Source of the DNA: Plumapathes pennacea
Taxonomy: Eukaryota; Cnidaria; Anthozoa; Antipatharia; Myriopathidae
Length of the DNA stretch: 64,000 nt
Assembly (NCBI GenBank): GCA_964036295.1
Contig: OZ038471.1
Coordinates: 11,550,184 to 11,614,183, forward strand
Direction: 5' to 3'
This document shows, piece by piece, positions 9,935 to 19,546 of this stretch. A program made the position numbers and the translations under genes. The notes under the pieces are model-generated. The model searched no databases, was not told the origin of the DNA, and worked only from the letters and a program-made list of their open reading frames with translations. Position 1 is the first letter of the stretch, and each line of letters opens with the position of its first letter.

Positions 9935-11608
9935 ATGGACGCACTTGTCAACGACAAGCAGACGTACAAAGAACTCACTCGAGACCCCTCACCGGCTCTA
10001 CAACGAAAACTGAACGCCAAAGTCTTTTCACTGAGAAAGACTGACGCTATTGACATTCAACGTTACTACCGACTGAGATCTTCGGTGCCACAGTCACCGA
10101 AACTCTACGGACTACCCAAACTGCACAAACCCAACATACCGATGCGACCCATAGTCTCGTTCTGTGGGTCCCCGACGTACGAACTCTCGAAGTACTTAAC
10201 GACCATACTGAAACCGCTGACAAACAATTTTAAACACAAACTACAGTCTACTGAGAACTTCATCGACGCGATCAAGACAATACAGATACCGAACGACTAC
10301 AAACTCGTGTCCTTCGATGTGAAATCACTGTTCACCAGTATTCCACTTCAGTTGGCACTACAGTGTACTGAAACTGCTATCGAACGCCACACTACCAAAC
10401 TACCCTTACCGACAAAAGACGTCATGGAGTTACTAACTCTATGCTTGACTTCCACGTACTTCCAGTACAACGGAAAACACTACCGACAACTACACGGAAC
10501 AGCAATGGGTTCACCGGTCTCTGTTATTGTAGCAGAAATTGTGATGCAACACATCGAAGAACGCGCCCTTGCAACCTACGAACAAACGCTGCCTATCTGG
10601 CTACGATACGTTGACGACACGTTTACTGCTGTACACAAAGACGACATTGACTCCTTCCACAAACACCTGAACGACCAAAACCCTGACATACAGTTCACTA
10701 AGGAAATCGAAGACAACGGAAAACTTCCGTTCTTAGATTGCCTCGTGAGCCACGACAACGACAGGCTACGAACAACAGTCTACAGAAAACCAACGCACAC
10801 TGACAGACTACTTGACCAGACTTCTTACAACCCTACTTCACACAAGGCTACCACGATCAAAACGCTGACGAAACGAGCGCAACTACTTTGTGACTCTCCC
10901 GACGACTTACTTAACGAGACCCGACACCTGGAACGCGTTTTCCAGAAGAACGACTACGACCCTAACTTTGTCAAACGCAACACTCACAAGAACACCGCAC
11001 CCAACGAGACTACCGACAACGAAACCACTGACGACACAACTCCATTGACCTTGGCCACACTACCGTACATCAGAGGCACCTCTGAGACGATAGCACGTAT
11101 TCTACGACCATACAACATCCGGGTAGCCCACAAACCCATCACGACTCTACGCGACTTACTGACCAACGTAAAGGACAAAGACGAACCCATCAACAGACAG
11201 GGAACAGTATACAGAATATCTTGTACTGACTGCAAAGCCACCTACATCGGTGAAACTGGCAGAAACCTGAACACGAGACTTACTGAACACAAACGAGCTA
11301 CCAGAAACGGTGACAACAGAAATCACATTTCTGAACACCACCGACAGACTAAACACGACATCAACTGGGACTCTGCTGAATGCATCAGCCACAGTATCAA
11401 CTACTACCAACGACTTACACTGGAAAGCTGGTACACAAACTTAGAACGGAAACCTCTCAATAGATGCCAACAATTACCGGCACCTTACAAACGACTGATA
11501 GATGACATCAAACGCAACCGAACGAACAATAGACTAATCAACAGGACAAAAGAACATCAACTGACATCAACAACATCAACACAACCAAGCCGACTCGACC
11601 AACCATAG
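9935..11608 (+). CDS. Penelope-like reverse transcriptase / GIY-YIG endonuclease
   Basis: Encodes a telomerase-related reverse transcriptase joined to a GIY-YIG nuclease, the set used by Penelope-like elements for target-primed integration. Visible parts of the 557-aa frame are the early motif PKLYGLPKLHKP, motif A (FDVKSLFTSIP, about residue 127), motif B (TAMGSPVSVIVAEI), motif C (RYVDDTF, about residue 224), LPFLDCLV, and a GIY-YIG domain at about 422-476 (VYRISCTDCKATYIGETGR, then HISEH). Upstream of the ATG the frame continues with VILPADKGRVTVVMNK, but an extra 4 bp (about 9920-9925) shifts it and creates a TAG. This copy therefore lacks its native N-terminus and is probably inactive. 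All RT and nuclease motifs are intact. The last ~55 codons lie in the right pseudo-LTR. Confidence 0.9.
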   Translation: MDALVNDKQTYKELTRDPSPALQRKLNAKVFSLRKTDAIDIQRYYRLRSSVPQSPKLYGLPKLHKPNIPMRPIVSFCGSPTYELSKYLTTILKPLTNNFKHKLQSTENFIDAIKTIQIPNDYKLVSFDVKSLFTSIPLQLALQCTETAIERHTTKLPLPTKDVMELLTLCLTSTYFQYNGKHYRQLHGTAMGSPVSVIVAEIVMQHIEERALATYEQTLPIWLRYVDDTFTAVHKDDIDSFHKHLNDQNPDIQFTKEIEDNGKLPFLDCLVSHDNDRLRTTVYRKPTHTDRLLDQTSYNPTSHKATTIKTLTKRAQLLCDSPDDLLNETRHLERVFQKNDYDPNFVKRNTHKNTAPNETTDNETTDDTTPLTLATLPYIRGTSETIARILRPYNIRVAHKPITTLRDLLTNVKDKDEPINRQGTVYRISCTDCKATYIGETGRNLNTRLTEHKRATRNGDNRNHISEHHRQTKHDINWDSAECISHSINYYQRLTLESWYTNLERKPLNRCQQLPAPYKRLIDDIKRNRTNNRLINRTKEHQLTSTTSTQPSRLDQP

Positions 11609-11772
11609 GCCGACATAACGGACCAATCACTTCTACGACCAGAGACATATATACCGCCATCTGACGAATACTTGACTCTGAAGATGACTTCCGCTCAGGT
11701 AGTCGAAACGTCAGTCACCAACAACAGTCTTTCTGGAGACTACTCTAACCCGGACGATCACAACCAACCTAT
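11438..11772 (+). repeat. Penelope pseudo-LTR, right copy
   Basis: Mirror of 9438-9777. It contains the end of the ORF and, downstream, the hammerhead-type motif at 11673-11717. Confidence 0.9.
11673..11717 (+). ncRNA. Minimal hammerhead ribozyme motif of the Penelope element
   Basis: The strand reads UGACU (helix I), CUGAAGA (core), a helix II closed by GACU/AGUC, GAAA, then C-G-UC and AGUCA, which closes helix I with 5 bp. Helix III is only about two pairs with no real loop. This matches the minimalist hammerheads described in metazoan Penelope elements, thought to act as dimers. The fold was read by eye. Confidence 0.65.
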
Positions 11773-12350
11773 TATTCCCGATTGTTCGGAAGGTATGCCA
11801 AGAGTGTGCTGAATTGGTTCTGTGCGCTTCCTGCCTAAGCGTGTCTCTCTTTGACTGAAGAGCGCGTATATCACCGCATTCCATCCAAGGAGCAGGCGGG
11901 CGTGTCATGCGACATCGTCTAAGTGGAGCGTGCCTTTCGAGGCATTCAGTAAATAACGAGTTTATGATACCCAATTGTTCATCCGGGTCGTCTGATGCAT
12001 AAATTATTGATAAAGGTAGTTGAACAAAATCTGCAATGAAGGCTTCCTCGTCAAAGTTCTTCAGGTTTCTCACGTATTTGTAGCGTGGTTGGTAGCGAGG
12101 TACGCGTATGTTTATACATGAGTACGGTCCATCGTGATCGCTAACAATTCCGCATGGTATTATGCCGGTGTGGGTAATTCTCGATGGTTGGTTGGTGATT
12201 ATATGATCAATCAGGGTTCTTGAAGATGATGTTACTCTGCCGTACAGCTCTTTCACATTTCGGGCAAACTGCGGCAGGTATACCCGAGGAACGCGAGGAA
12301 CGCTGATTTTTTGGCACACACTGTTGGTAGTTGTTGGAATCCGCTGATAA
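11772..12350 (-). pseudogene. LINE endonuclease region, 5' piece of the split LINE
   Basis: Minus-strand frame with SSRTLIDHIITNQPSRI and GIVSDHDGPYSCINIRV, the C-terminal signature of APE-type endonucleases in LINEs (the SDH motif). It is followed by the linker that leads to the reverse transcriptase and ends at FRTIGNN, where the Penelope element begins. The next LINE residues resume at 9404. The 5' end is truncated near 12350; the N-terminal half of the endonuclease is missing. Confidence 0.85.
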
Positions 12351-12402
12351 AATGGACGTTGATAAAAATGTCAATTATCTCTGCCAACAAGATTTTGTAT
12401 AA

Positions 12403-13905
12403 TCCCCGAACGAAGTGAGGGAAATACTCACGACGCTAATGCAGTAGTATTATTGCCTTATCGGAGACTCCAAGCCTGCCGCCATCTCGAAATCTAATGT
12501 TCGTCTGTCAGTCTGTCAGTCTTGCGTGCGACCTCGTCCCCAGTTCCTATCGCGTCGCTGCAGAACCAATAACAAAGGCCGGATCGATCACGTGTGGCCC
12601 TGTAGTTTTACTCGCAATGAGAGAAATTAGATTGAACGAAGCAACTACAGTATATCGTAGCTGTGTTCACGAAAATGGAAAACTTGAAAACCGGAAAACT
12701 TGAAACACAACAGTCTCGCGAAGCTCGTCTTCAAAAGAGAAGGGAACAGGCACGAGCAAGGCGGAATCGTGAAACGATCGAACAGCGCCAAGTTCGTTTC
12801 GACAAAAGACGGAACTATGACCGAAAAGAAAACAGCGCATGAATGCCGATCGAAAGCGACATGAAGAGAAGCGGGTAACACAGACAACTCCGCAAAGAGA
12901 ACAGCGCTTGAAAGCGAATCGAGACCTTCAGGAGAAAAAGCGGGCCGAAGAGAAGACTCCGCAAAGACAACAGCGCATGAATGCCGACCAAAAGCGACAT
13001 GAACAGAAGCGGGTAACACAGACAACTCCGCAAAGGGAACAGCGCTTGAAAGCAAATCGGGAGCTTCAGACGCCGTTTTGTGTTAAACTCAGATACTTAT
13101 TTAGAAAGGACAAGCAACAAAGGTTAGTCAGTGGAAATCGAACAATCACCGTAACAAATATATTCTATCCCGTATAGCTTGTAACTCGATCACTTCAAGA
13201 ATGTATTAAAATCTGTATGCTGATCATTTTCCCTCGAAGTATTGTTTTACTACGCTTCTGTCGCCAGTTTCGGCTACCGTATTCGCTCAGAGCAATCGGA
13301 ACTTGGAGTCTTGAATGATTTAGTCAGATGGCTTATTTTTCTGTAATCTGACACGCGGCGATTGCAGCGAGAATCGTTCACAAGCCCTTACTAGGTCTGA
13401 AGCCCGTGTATAATTTGAAGTAAACTGTTCAAGTTTTGCTTTGATTCTGGGAGAAATCTTGCTGTTTTGAGTGGGTTCACATACAAAACAATTCGAGCCT
13501 ATTAAATATGCATGCCTGAATCTGGAGCATGCAGTCCAGAGTAAAAACAAATCGCACAGGAAGCCTTGGAAAATCAGTGTTCCTTTTTTCCCGTACTACG
13601 ACGGCCGACCAACTTCAAACTTTGAGTATTAAATTTTGAGAACGTGCTTGGCAGACTGTATGAATTAATTTGACGTGCCGACCGTGTGAAATACGTACGG
13701 CGTCACGCAATCGATTCTTTTTTTCAACGCAAAAATATAACACACATCATTCTTTTTCTCCTTCCTTTGCGTGTAGCACTTGAGTTCGAAGAAAAGATTG
13801 AGTCAACATTTCGGTAAAACAAAGGCTACTCTTGTTGGGAGTTAACAAAGTAAAAGTCCCATCAATGGCAGAGTGAGGGGGTATCTGCGATTATCGTATT
13901 TCTAG
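12403..13905 (+). mobile_element. Short Helitron (copy C)
   Basis: Starts A|TCCCCGAACG with a subterminal hairpin-like GAACGAAGTGAGG. It ends TTATCGTATTTCTAG followed by host T, with a short hairpin (GCAGA/TCTGC) about 15 bp before the CTAG. The 5' 145 bp match 55658-55805, and the 3' 860 bp match 62360-63265. The 3' end is also shared with the two larger Helitrons in the convertase intron. Insertion between A and T and the CTAG end are Helitron hallmarks. No helicase remains; it carries only part of an STPR-like gene. Confidence 0.8.
12675..13177 (+). pseudogene. Helitron-borne STPR-like repeat protein, frameshifted
   Basis: The ATG at 12675 opens a highly basic, glutamine/arginine-rich protein with [16 protein letters not shown]. 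It stops at 12842 through a small deletion and resumes in another frame from 12839 with 23-residue repeats such as TTPQREQRLKANRDLQ and KTPQRQQRMNADQKRHEQ. The 23-residue period and R/Q-rich pattern resemble STPR (score-and-three peptide repeat) DNA-binding domains. The last repeat is followed by unrelated residues to a stop at 13175-13177. Because it lies within Helitron ends, it is probably the N-terminal, DNA-contacting part of a Helitron protein whose Rep/helicase part is deleted. Confidence 0.65.
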
Positions 13906-14446
13906 TAAATTGTTTCTTCTTTGACGTCACGTCATTACCATATTCAAAATATAAACCTTTATAACTCAAAGGCGCAGCGTTAAAACCCAGACTTATTCTA
14001 ATAGTCAACATATTTCCGTCATGTAGATTCAATTGTAAAGATATCATTTTTGGGCTTATGTGCACTTTAATTTCCATCGCCAAGAGGCCCACAGGCTTAC
14101 CATATTCAGTCCTTGTAAGTTTCCTCGCGGGAATGTCGCCCTTTGTTTTATTACAAACACATCTACGATAATCTGCTGGAATGTCTTGCCGGTGAAAGCA
14201 ATTAATTTGTATGCAAGACTCCCTCTTGCATGTTTCGTAATCTTGTTCGCCGCTTCTCGGATGATATGTTCTTGAGGCCTGATAGCAGTTATCAAACAGC
14301 GGGAAGGAAATATAATCTGCATGAAGATGTTCCTCGTTGTCTTCTTTAGCATTTCCCGCTGTCTTCCGGCCCAAAGCAACAGATTGGAGGAGAAATAACA
14401 CATAAAATACGGAGCACTTCAGAACACGTCCGCACATGATTAGCAC
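13862..14446 (-). CDS. Putative secreted cysteine-rich protein, unknown family
   Basis: A 194-aa frame begins MLIMCGRVLKCSVFYVLFLL, a plausible signal peptide (hydrophobic core about residues 10-24). A cysteine-containing segment follows (DNCYQ, YETCKRESC, NCFH, RRCVCNK between about residues 53 and 98), then a cysteine-free half with an alternating pattern that suggests beta strands. No family was recognised. The last ~15 residues (below 13905) are read from the end of Helitron C, so the original C-terminus was lost by that insertion. In the rejoined host sequence a stop appears within about 10 codons. It may be a single-exon gene or one exon of a larger one. Confidence 0.45.
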   Translation of the reverse strand: MLIMCGRVLKCSVFYVLFLLQSVALGRKTAGNAKEDNEEHLHADYISFPLFDNCYQASRTYHPRSGEQDYETCKRESCIQINCFHRQDIPADYRRCVCNKTKGDIPARKLTRTEYGKPVGLLAMEIKVHISPKMISLQLNLHDGNMLTIRISLGFNAAPLSYKGLYFEYGNDVTSKKKQFTRNTIIADTPSLCH

Positions 14447-14479
14447 CTACCGTGTAAAACCCACCTATAGTGTAAAACC

Positions 14480-14620
14480 CCGATCAAACGGTGATAATAT
14501 TCGATGATAGTTCGAACTCTCACGCCCGTTTTAACACGAACTACCATGCGCTACACTATCATAGACTATCATCAACTAGCAAATAGCTTCACGTACGCTT
14601 TGCGGACCTATGTTTTTACC
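14480..14620 (+). repeat. Interspersed repeat R3, copy 1
   Basis: Contains ACGCCCGTTTTAACACGAAC and AGCTTCACGTACGCTTTGCG. The same block is present in reverse at 42850-43005. It has several ATAGTTC/GATAGT motifs. It lies just upstream of the secreted-protein ORF. Confidence 0.8.
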
Positions 14621-15067
14621 TCCGGTAAGCGATCACTCTATGCTCTCAAAGGGCAAGTTTCTAGCCAAGGACTGACTTCCTTGCAGAAACCAGACCGGAC
14701 AAAACACTAACATATGTATTGTAACGCGCAACAGGACACAGGGTTTATTTTTTAGAACATAATTTGTTTTTCACTCACTAAAACTGCATTATTTGAGACT
14801 GATTGCGGCTCAAAGCTGAATCTCATTTAGGCTTCCACGGTAAGAAATTCCTGTAAGCGACAACCTCTTGCAAGCGACCACTCAAAGGGGAAGTTAAGGC
14901 AAAAATGATGTATATTTTAAAGAGTCCTCTTAAACCCACAAGACAAATTACTAAAGGCTGTTTGAGTCAGTGTGATTGTTTTTGTCAGAAAAACGACGCG
15001 AAGTGAGCGTTACGCCGCCATATTGTTTTTTTCATCGCGGGAGCAAAAACAGGCAGCGGAACCCTTG

Positions 15068-15075
15068 TGACGTCA
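15068..15075 (+). promoter_or_regulatory. CRE-like TGACGTCA in left TIR
   Basis: A palindromic TGACGTCA lies about 90 bp before the THAP ATG. The same 8-mer is in the right TIR near 17550, upstream of the other gene. Each TIR may act as a promoter for one gene; this is inference. Confidence 0.35.
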
Positions 15076-15159
15076 TTGCGTCATTGCGTGTCGCGTCGCG
15101 TAAACACTCCATCTCTAGCTATCTCTTCGACTGTGATTTTCTATTATTTTTTAGTCATT

Positions 15160-16350
15160 ATGGTTAGCTGCTGTGTTCCTGAGTGCACAAACTACTCTGC
15201 GAAGACAAAAGGAGTCAGTTACCATCGTATTCCGAAAGATGCGAAGCTGAGGGAATCGTGGAAAGAGCGCTTGGGCAGATTAAACTTGCCTGTACAGTGA
15301 ACTTAAATGGGGATGGCCGGTGTGATAGCCCAGGACACAGTGCTAAATATGGCACCTACACCATGATGGCAGAGAATGCAGAAGTTGTAACTTTCAGCAT
15401 TGTCCAAGTCTCGGAAGTCTCTTCTTCAAATGCCATGGAAAAGGAGGGCTTTGAGAGGTGCTTTCAAGAGCTTGATGATACTGGCATCACAGTGAATAGA
15501 GTAACCACTGACCGACACCCCTCAATTGCATGTGCAATGGACAATCGTCACAAAGAAAGTGAGCATCAGTATGATGTTTGGCATGTTGCAAAAGGTGTAG
15601 TAGCTAAGCTGCAAAAGAAAGCAAAAAGAAAAACTGTTCAGATCTCATGCCCTGGATTAAGTCAATTAAGAATCATCTGTGGTGGTGTTCTAGATCCTGT
15701 GGGGGCAATGCTGAAGTCCTGCGTGAGATGTGGAAGTCCATGTTGCATCATGTTACCAATCAACATCAATGGCCGGGGTACAACCACTTCCATGAATGTG
15801 CCCATCCAACACTAAATGATCGACAGGCTAGAAAGAAGAAGTGGCTCTCCCCAACCTCAGATGCTTTTGTTGCTCTTGAGGAGGTAATGCTAGACAAGAA
15901 GCTCCTGAAAGACATGGCAAAGCTAACCAAACTCTGCCACACTGGGGAGCTGGAAGTGTGCCATTCTCTGATGCTAAAGTATTTTCCAAAGAGGCAACAC
16001 TTTTCCTACAGAGGCATGTTAGCACGCACACAGCTAGCTGCCCAAGATCAAAATGCTAACAGTGCACGGCAGCAAGCCACCATCAAAGCTGGAAACAGGA
16101 AGGGCGAGGCACGCTTTAAAGTCAGCTTCCCAAAAGCACAGAAAGAGTGGGTAGCTAAGCCTATCAGAGAGAAGGAGTCTATGCTCATGTTCATGACTTG
16201 ATGGCAAATGTTGTAGAGCACTGTAAGAGTGGTGGATTACTAGCAGACCAACAAGTGGATGTTGAGGTGATTCTTCCCCCCAACATTGCAACTACCTCTG
16301 CTCCAAGCAAACAGGAGCTCATTGCACAACACCAATCTAGGTTTCACTAA
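15160..16350 (+). pseudogene. THAP-domain transposase, decayed
   Basis: The ATG at 15160 starts CCVPECTNYSAKTKGVSYHR and IPKDAKLRESWKERLGR, the N-terminal half of a THAP zinc finger (C-x-C, then basic helix). A TGA at 15298 and missing sequence remove the second half with its CxxH. A catalytic-domain-like part follows: GDGRCDSPGHSAKYGTYT, SNAMEKEGFERC, TDRHPSIACAMDN and HQYDVWHVAKGV. Past a frameshift near 15645 come IKSIKNHLWWCS, HLWWC-type residues and GYNHFHECAHPTL. A second frameshift near 16190 leads to a C-terminus ending at a TAA near 16350. The aspartates in GDGR and TDRH could be catalytic of an RNase-H-like fold (inference). At least three lesions make it inactive. Confidence 0.75.
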
Positions 16351-16695
16351 ATAAATTCAAGACTCATTTAATTTATGTAAATGCAGGTCAAATAATATCT
16401 AAATGTTTAAACTGTGATTTCAATACCAACAAAATAATACAATGGTATTACTGTATACTCAGTCAGTGACACTAATATTGTATTCTGCAGATGAATAAAT
16501 CACTGAACAGATAAACAGAACTCAAACAGAAAACTTCTGCATCTGATAAATTAAGTATATTTATGAAACAGTATGAACTGGAATACTTGACTTTTGTAGG
16601 GTGTCTGCAGATTGCAGCCTGACATCACATTGTTGCTTATGAACTATAGTTAGGCTAAATGAAATTGGTATTTTAGTGAAAAAAAGCATAACAGA

Positions 16696-17474
16696 CTACT
16701 CATCTGGGAATTGAAATCCCACAAATTCAAAGTTTTCTTCAAGGCCAGGGGGAGGGAAGTGTGCACGGATGTAGCTAACTGCACACGAGGAAAGCGGCAC
16801 CCTGATCTCCTTGCCCAAAATACCCCAACACCATCTCACCAACTGCCGGTAAGCTATGTGCCGGTTAAGTTTATGTTCTGGGCCATTATACGTCTGCGCA
16901 TACTGTTGTCTATACTGGTGCCATGCAACCTGAAGAACTCATCTATTCAAACAAACAGCACTGAAGCCAGGGTGGAGGGTGATGCATGACGGAGGAGTGC
17001 CTTCAACCTCATTGTTCTTATCTACGATTTGGGGAATCTCCGCACAGCACACGCAATCGACATTTCTATCCATCATTTGACAGTTTTCGCATTCACACCT
17101 GCAATCGACAGTTACAAGATTGCTTCTATGTGAATAAAAAAGGAATAAACAAATTATAGCTGCAGGCTGTATACTTGCGTAAAACAACAACAACAAGATC
17201 GAGTGTTAAAAGGCATATTTTTAATAGCTTCAGGCCGATTCTTGAAATAATTCAAATTTGAGTTATTCAATCGATTGAAAGAAGTCTCATAGTAGTCTAG
17301 ATTTCTAGTGCGATCCTTTCTACTTGTTCGACAGGTGCATCATGTTGGCAACCTTCCTCGTCAGAAGAATTCCACTCTGGCTCAAGCATGAATGGCTGCG
17401 GAAATTCCGCTGCTTGGCTCATCCAGGAGACTCGAAGTACTACTATTAAGGGAAGATTCGCTATCCGAGGACAT
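16696..17474 (-). pseudogene. P2X7-cytosolic-domain-like protein in THAP transposon
   Basis: The minus-strand ATG at 17474 starts a serine-rich acidic N-terminus (MSSDSESSLNSS), then after a one-base shift PFMLEPEWNSSDEEG. A second exon begins after a CACATAG acceptor at 17125, or at an alternative acceptor about 25 bp on. It carries a zinc-binding-like pattern CRCECENC-x9-CVCC, then CITLHPGFSAVCLNR, VLQVAWHQYRQQY, HIAYRQLVRWCWG and a stop at 16696. This order matches the cysteine-rich cytosolic domain of P2X7 receptors and of free-standing animal proteins with that domain. A TGA replaces the tryptophan expected after CLNR. No channel domain is present. Its location inside the TIRs points to a transposon passenger or accessory gene. 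Confidence 0.7.
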
Positions 17475-17786
17475 ATTTACCTATCATCAAAGACTACTTT
17501 CCCACATAGAAACTGAGCGAAGATTATATTGACGCGACGCCCATTGACGCAATGACGTCACAAGGGTTCCGCTGGCTGTTTTTGCTCCCGCGATGAAAAA
17601 AGCAACATGGCGGCGTAACGCTCACTTCGGGTCGTTTTTCTGACAAATACGATCACACTATCTCAAACAGCCTTTAGTAAGTTGTCTTGTGGGCTTAAGA
17701 AGGACCCTTTAAAATATACGCCATTTCTGCCTTGACTTCCCCTTTAAAGACGAACGAAGGGTGGTCGCTTACGGGAGGTTCCACTG

Positions 17787-19135
17787 AACGTTTGATAAAT
17801 GGACAGAGTATTTAACAGAGTGAAACACATTTCTCCATGGAGGGGGAGGGGGGCTCATTTTCATACTGTCAAACTTTGCGTGCGGGTCACATTCAAAAGC
17901 ACAAGTTAGTGTGGGAGGTCAGTTTCAAAATCTCGAAAGCTGGCACAAAACTGCCAACCCCTCACCTGCCTCCCCCTCCCCCCCAACCCCGCCTCCATCC
18001 TTTATTTTTTCAAAAAAAAGTCTATGTTACTGTATTAAAATATATTAATGTCCCATAGCCCACATCCCAAGTCGCACTGCCCTCATGGATTTTGTGTATG
18101 TTTTATGTAGTAATATCACACACAGTTATCGGTTTCTAGATTTCATGTGTGCCAACCACTTGAAATCAACAGGCCAGCTGTTAAAAGCATGCTTGTCTTT
18201 GTAATAACTATTTATAGCTAAAGACTAGCGAGATTTTGGGTGGACAAATAAGCGCCTGGATACCATAACTGGCAAGGCTTACACATTTCACTGGATAACA
18301 AGTTGTATTTCAGGAGATATAGATGAAAATACAGGACTCATCCCTATCAAGAGTTGTTCCCGTCGTGCGCACTATGCGCATCGCATATTTCAAGACATGG
18401 CTCGCTGACTGATTGCAGGTTCAATCTGGGCTGCGCACGGTTTAATGAGAAAAACCTTAAGAACGACCTTTTCATAATACTTGTGTGTCTTAGCCTGCAC
18501 CGCATGCGAACTAAACACCGGTGTGTATAAACTATACTGGTGTTTGGTTTAAATGTGGCGCAGGCTAATATGCTTATGTCTATCTTATGTTTGAACTTGA
18601 GGTTGACTGATGTGGCCACCGTAAGAGAGGTTTTCAGCTAACTTTTCCAGTATTAGTCCTTTTTGGGGGTAGACTACGACAAAGCACACTACTCAGCTGA
18701 CAATCTCTTGGCCAAATTCAATTCCCTAGCATTCCATTGTCTTTCGGACTGTTTACAACGCCCTTTTTAAGGCTCCCTTGATCAAATATCCAACGCGACT
18801 TTATTCATTATGACAATAATCGAGAGTCTTCTATAAAATTTCCAATTTTTCTCAAAGCCTTCTCTACGAATGGACAGAAGTTTGACAGCCCCAAAATATC
18901 TTGATAAAAACCCATCTTCAGCGGAAAACTGAAAATCCTAAAAGAATCTGTTGTGTTTACCTGGTTTAACACCAACTAAAGGGATCGGCAGTCATCAAAG
19001 ATGATTTCAGACTAAATCTAAAATATGGCTAAATCATAAGGGAGGGAATGGGGATCTCGCTGTGGCGTGTTTCAAGAACAAAGGATCAGAAACGGCCGAT
19101 TCCATTTTCTGATAATTTATTTTTTTAGCAGTCCC
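17787..19135. other. Non-coding stretch, nothing firm
   Basis: Contains short pyrimidine-rich tracts (about 17960-18010) and a minus ORF at 18347-18619 that has no family features. No exon, RNA gene or transposon ends were recognised. Confidence 0.4.
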
Positions 19136-19546
19136 TGGGGGGGGGGGGGGGGAGAGGAGGGAGGGGGTGTACTCCCATATATAAGGCATGTACCGCCCCA
19201 AGGGGTATCGTTTTCAAGCATTTTTAGTCTGAAGTAGGGTATTGATGTTGCCTTTTAGTCCAAAATTGGCTATCAATTTTGTTTATTTTGGTCTAGGATT
19301 TTAACAGAAATGTGTCGCCGCGGACATTGCACTGCAAATGGAAGAAAACACAGGGTGGAAATTGTTGCAAAAGAAAAAAAATATCTCAAGTAGGTCTGAT
19401 CGAATAGGGTATACATTTTTGGAGTCGGCTCTGAAATAGAGTATAGAAAATCAGATATTTTGGTCTAAAATAGGGTAAGGGTTTTCAGGACCGGGCGGCA
19501 CACTCCCACCCAAAATAATGATGAATACCCCTCCCCCACCCCCGTC
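19136..19546 (-). repeat. Interspersed repeat R4, copy in reverse
   Basis: Reverse-oriented copy of the block at 31617-32036 and 35998-36405. It is marked by repeated TACCCTATTTCAGACC on the other strand and by GTGTCGCCGCGGACA-type sequence. It begins in an 18-base G run. In the other two copies the block lies within Helitrons A and B. Confidence 0.85.

Larger units (their letters stand above)
9405..11771 (+). mobile_element. Penelope-like retroelement nested in a LINE
   Basis: A 2.37-kb element with one ORF coding for reverse transcriptase and GIY-YIG endonuclease (9935-11608). It is flanked by inverted copies of a ~335-bp repeat (9438-9777 and 11438-11772), the inverted pseudo-LTR arrangement known for Penelope-like elements. 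The insertion site shows an imperfect ~13-bp duplication, TTATTCCTGATTT at 9392-9404 and TTATTCCCGATTG at 11772-11784. That sequence is part of the interrupted LINE. Each repeat carries a hammerhead-type motif. Confidence 0.88.
14833..17786 (+). mobile_element. THAP-type DNA transposon with long TIRs and two genes
   Basis: The left inverted repeat (about 14833-15098) and right inverted repeat (about 17528-17786) are ~260 bp each and clearly reverse-complementary; for example GTGAGCGTTACGCCGCCAT and its complement. The right end is GAGGTTCCACTG; the outer left ~20 bp are diverged. Between them lie a THAP transposase-like gene on plus and a P2X7-cytosolic-domain-like gene on minus, in convergent orientation with their 3' ends about 350 bp apart. 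Each TIR carries a TGACGTCA site. Both genes are broken. Confidence 0.8.

Noticed and set aside
7773-12350. Two unrelated LINEs flanking the Penelope element
   Set aside because: The protein reads on from FRTIGN to QIRNKLK with a shared 13-bp border, so one LINE split by insertion is simpler.
18347-18619. Minus ORF of 90 aa
   Set aside because: No splice context or recognisable family; basic and low in conserved features.
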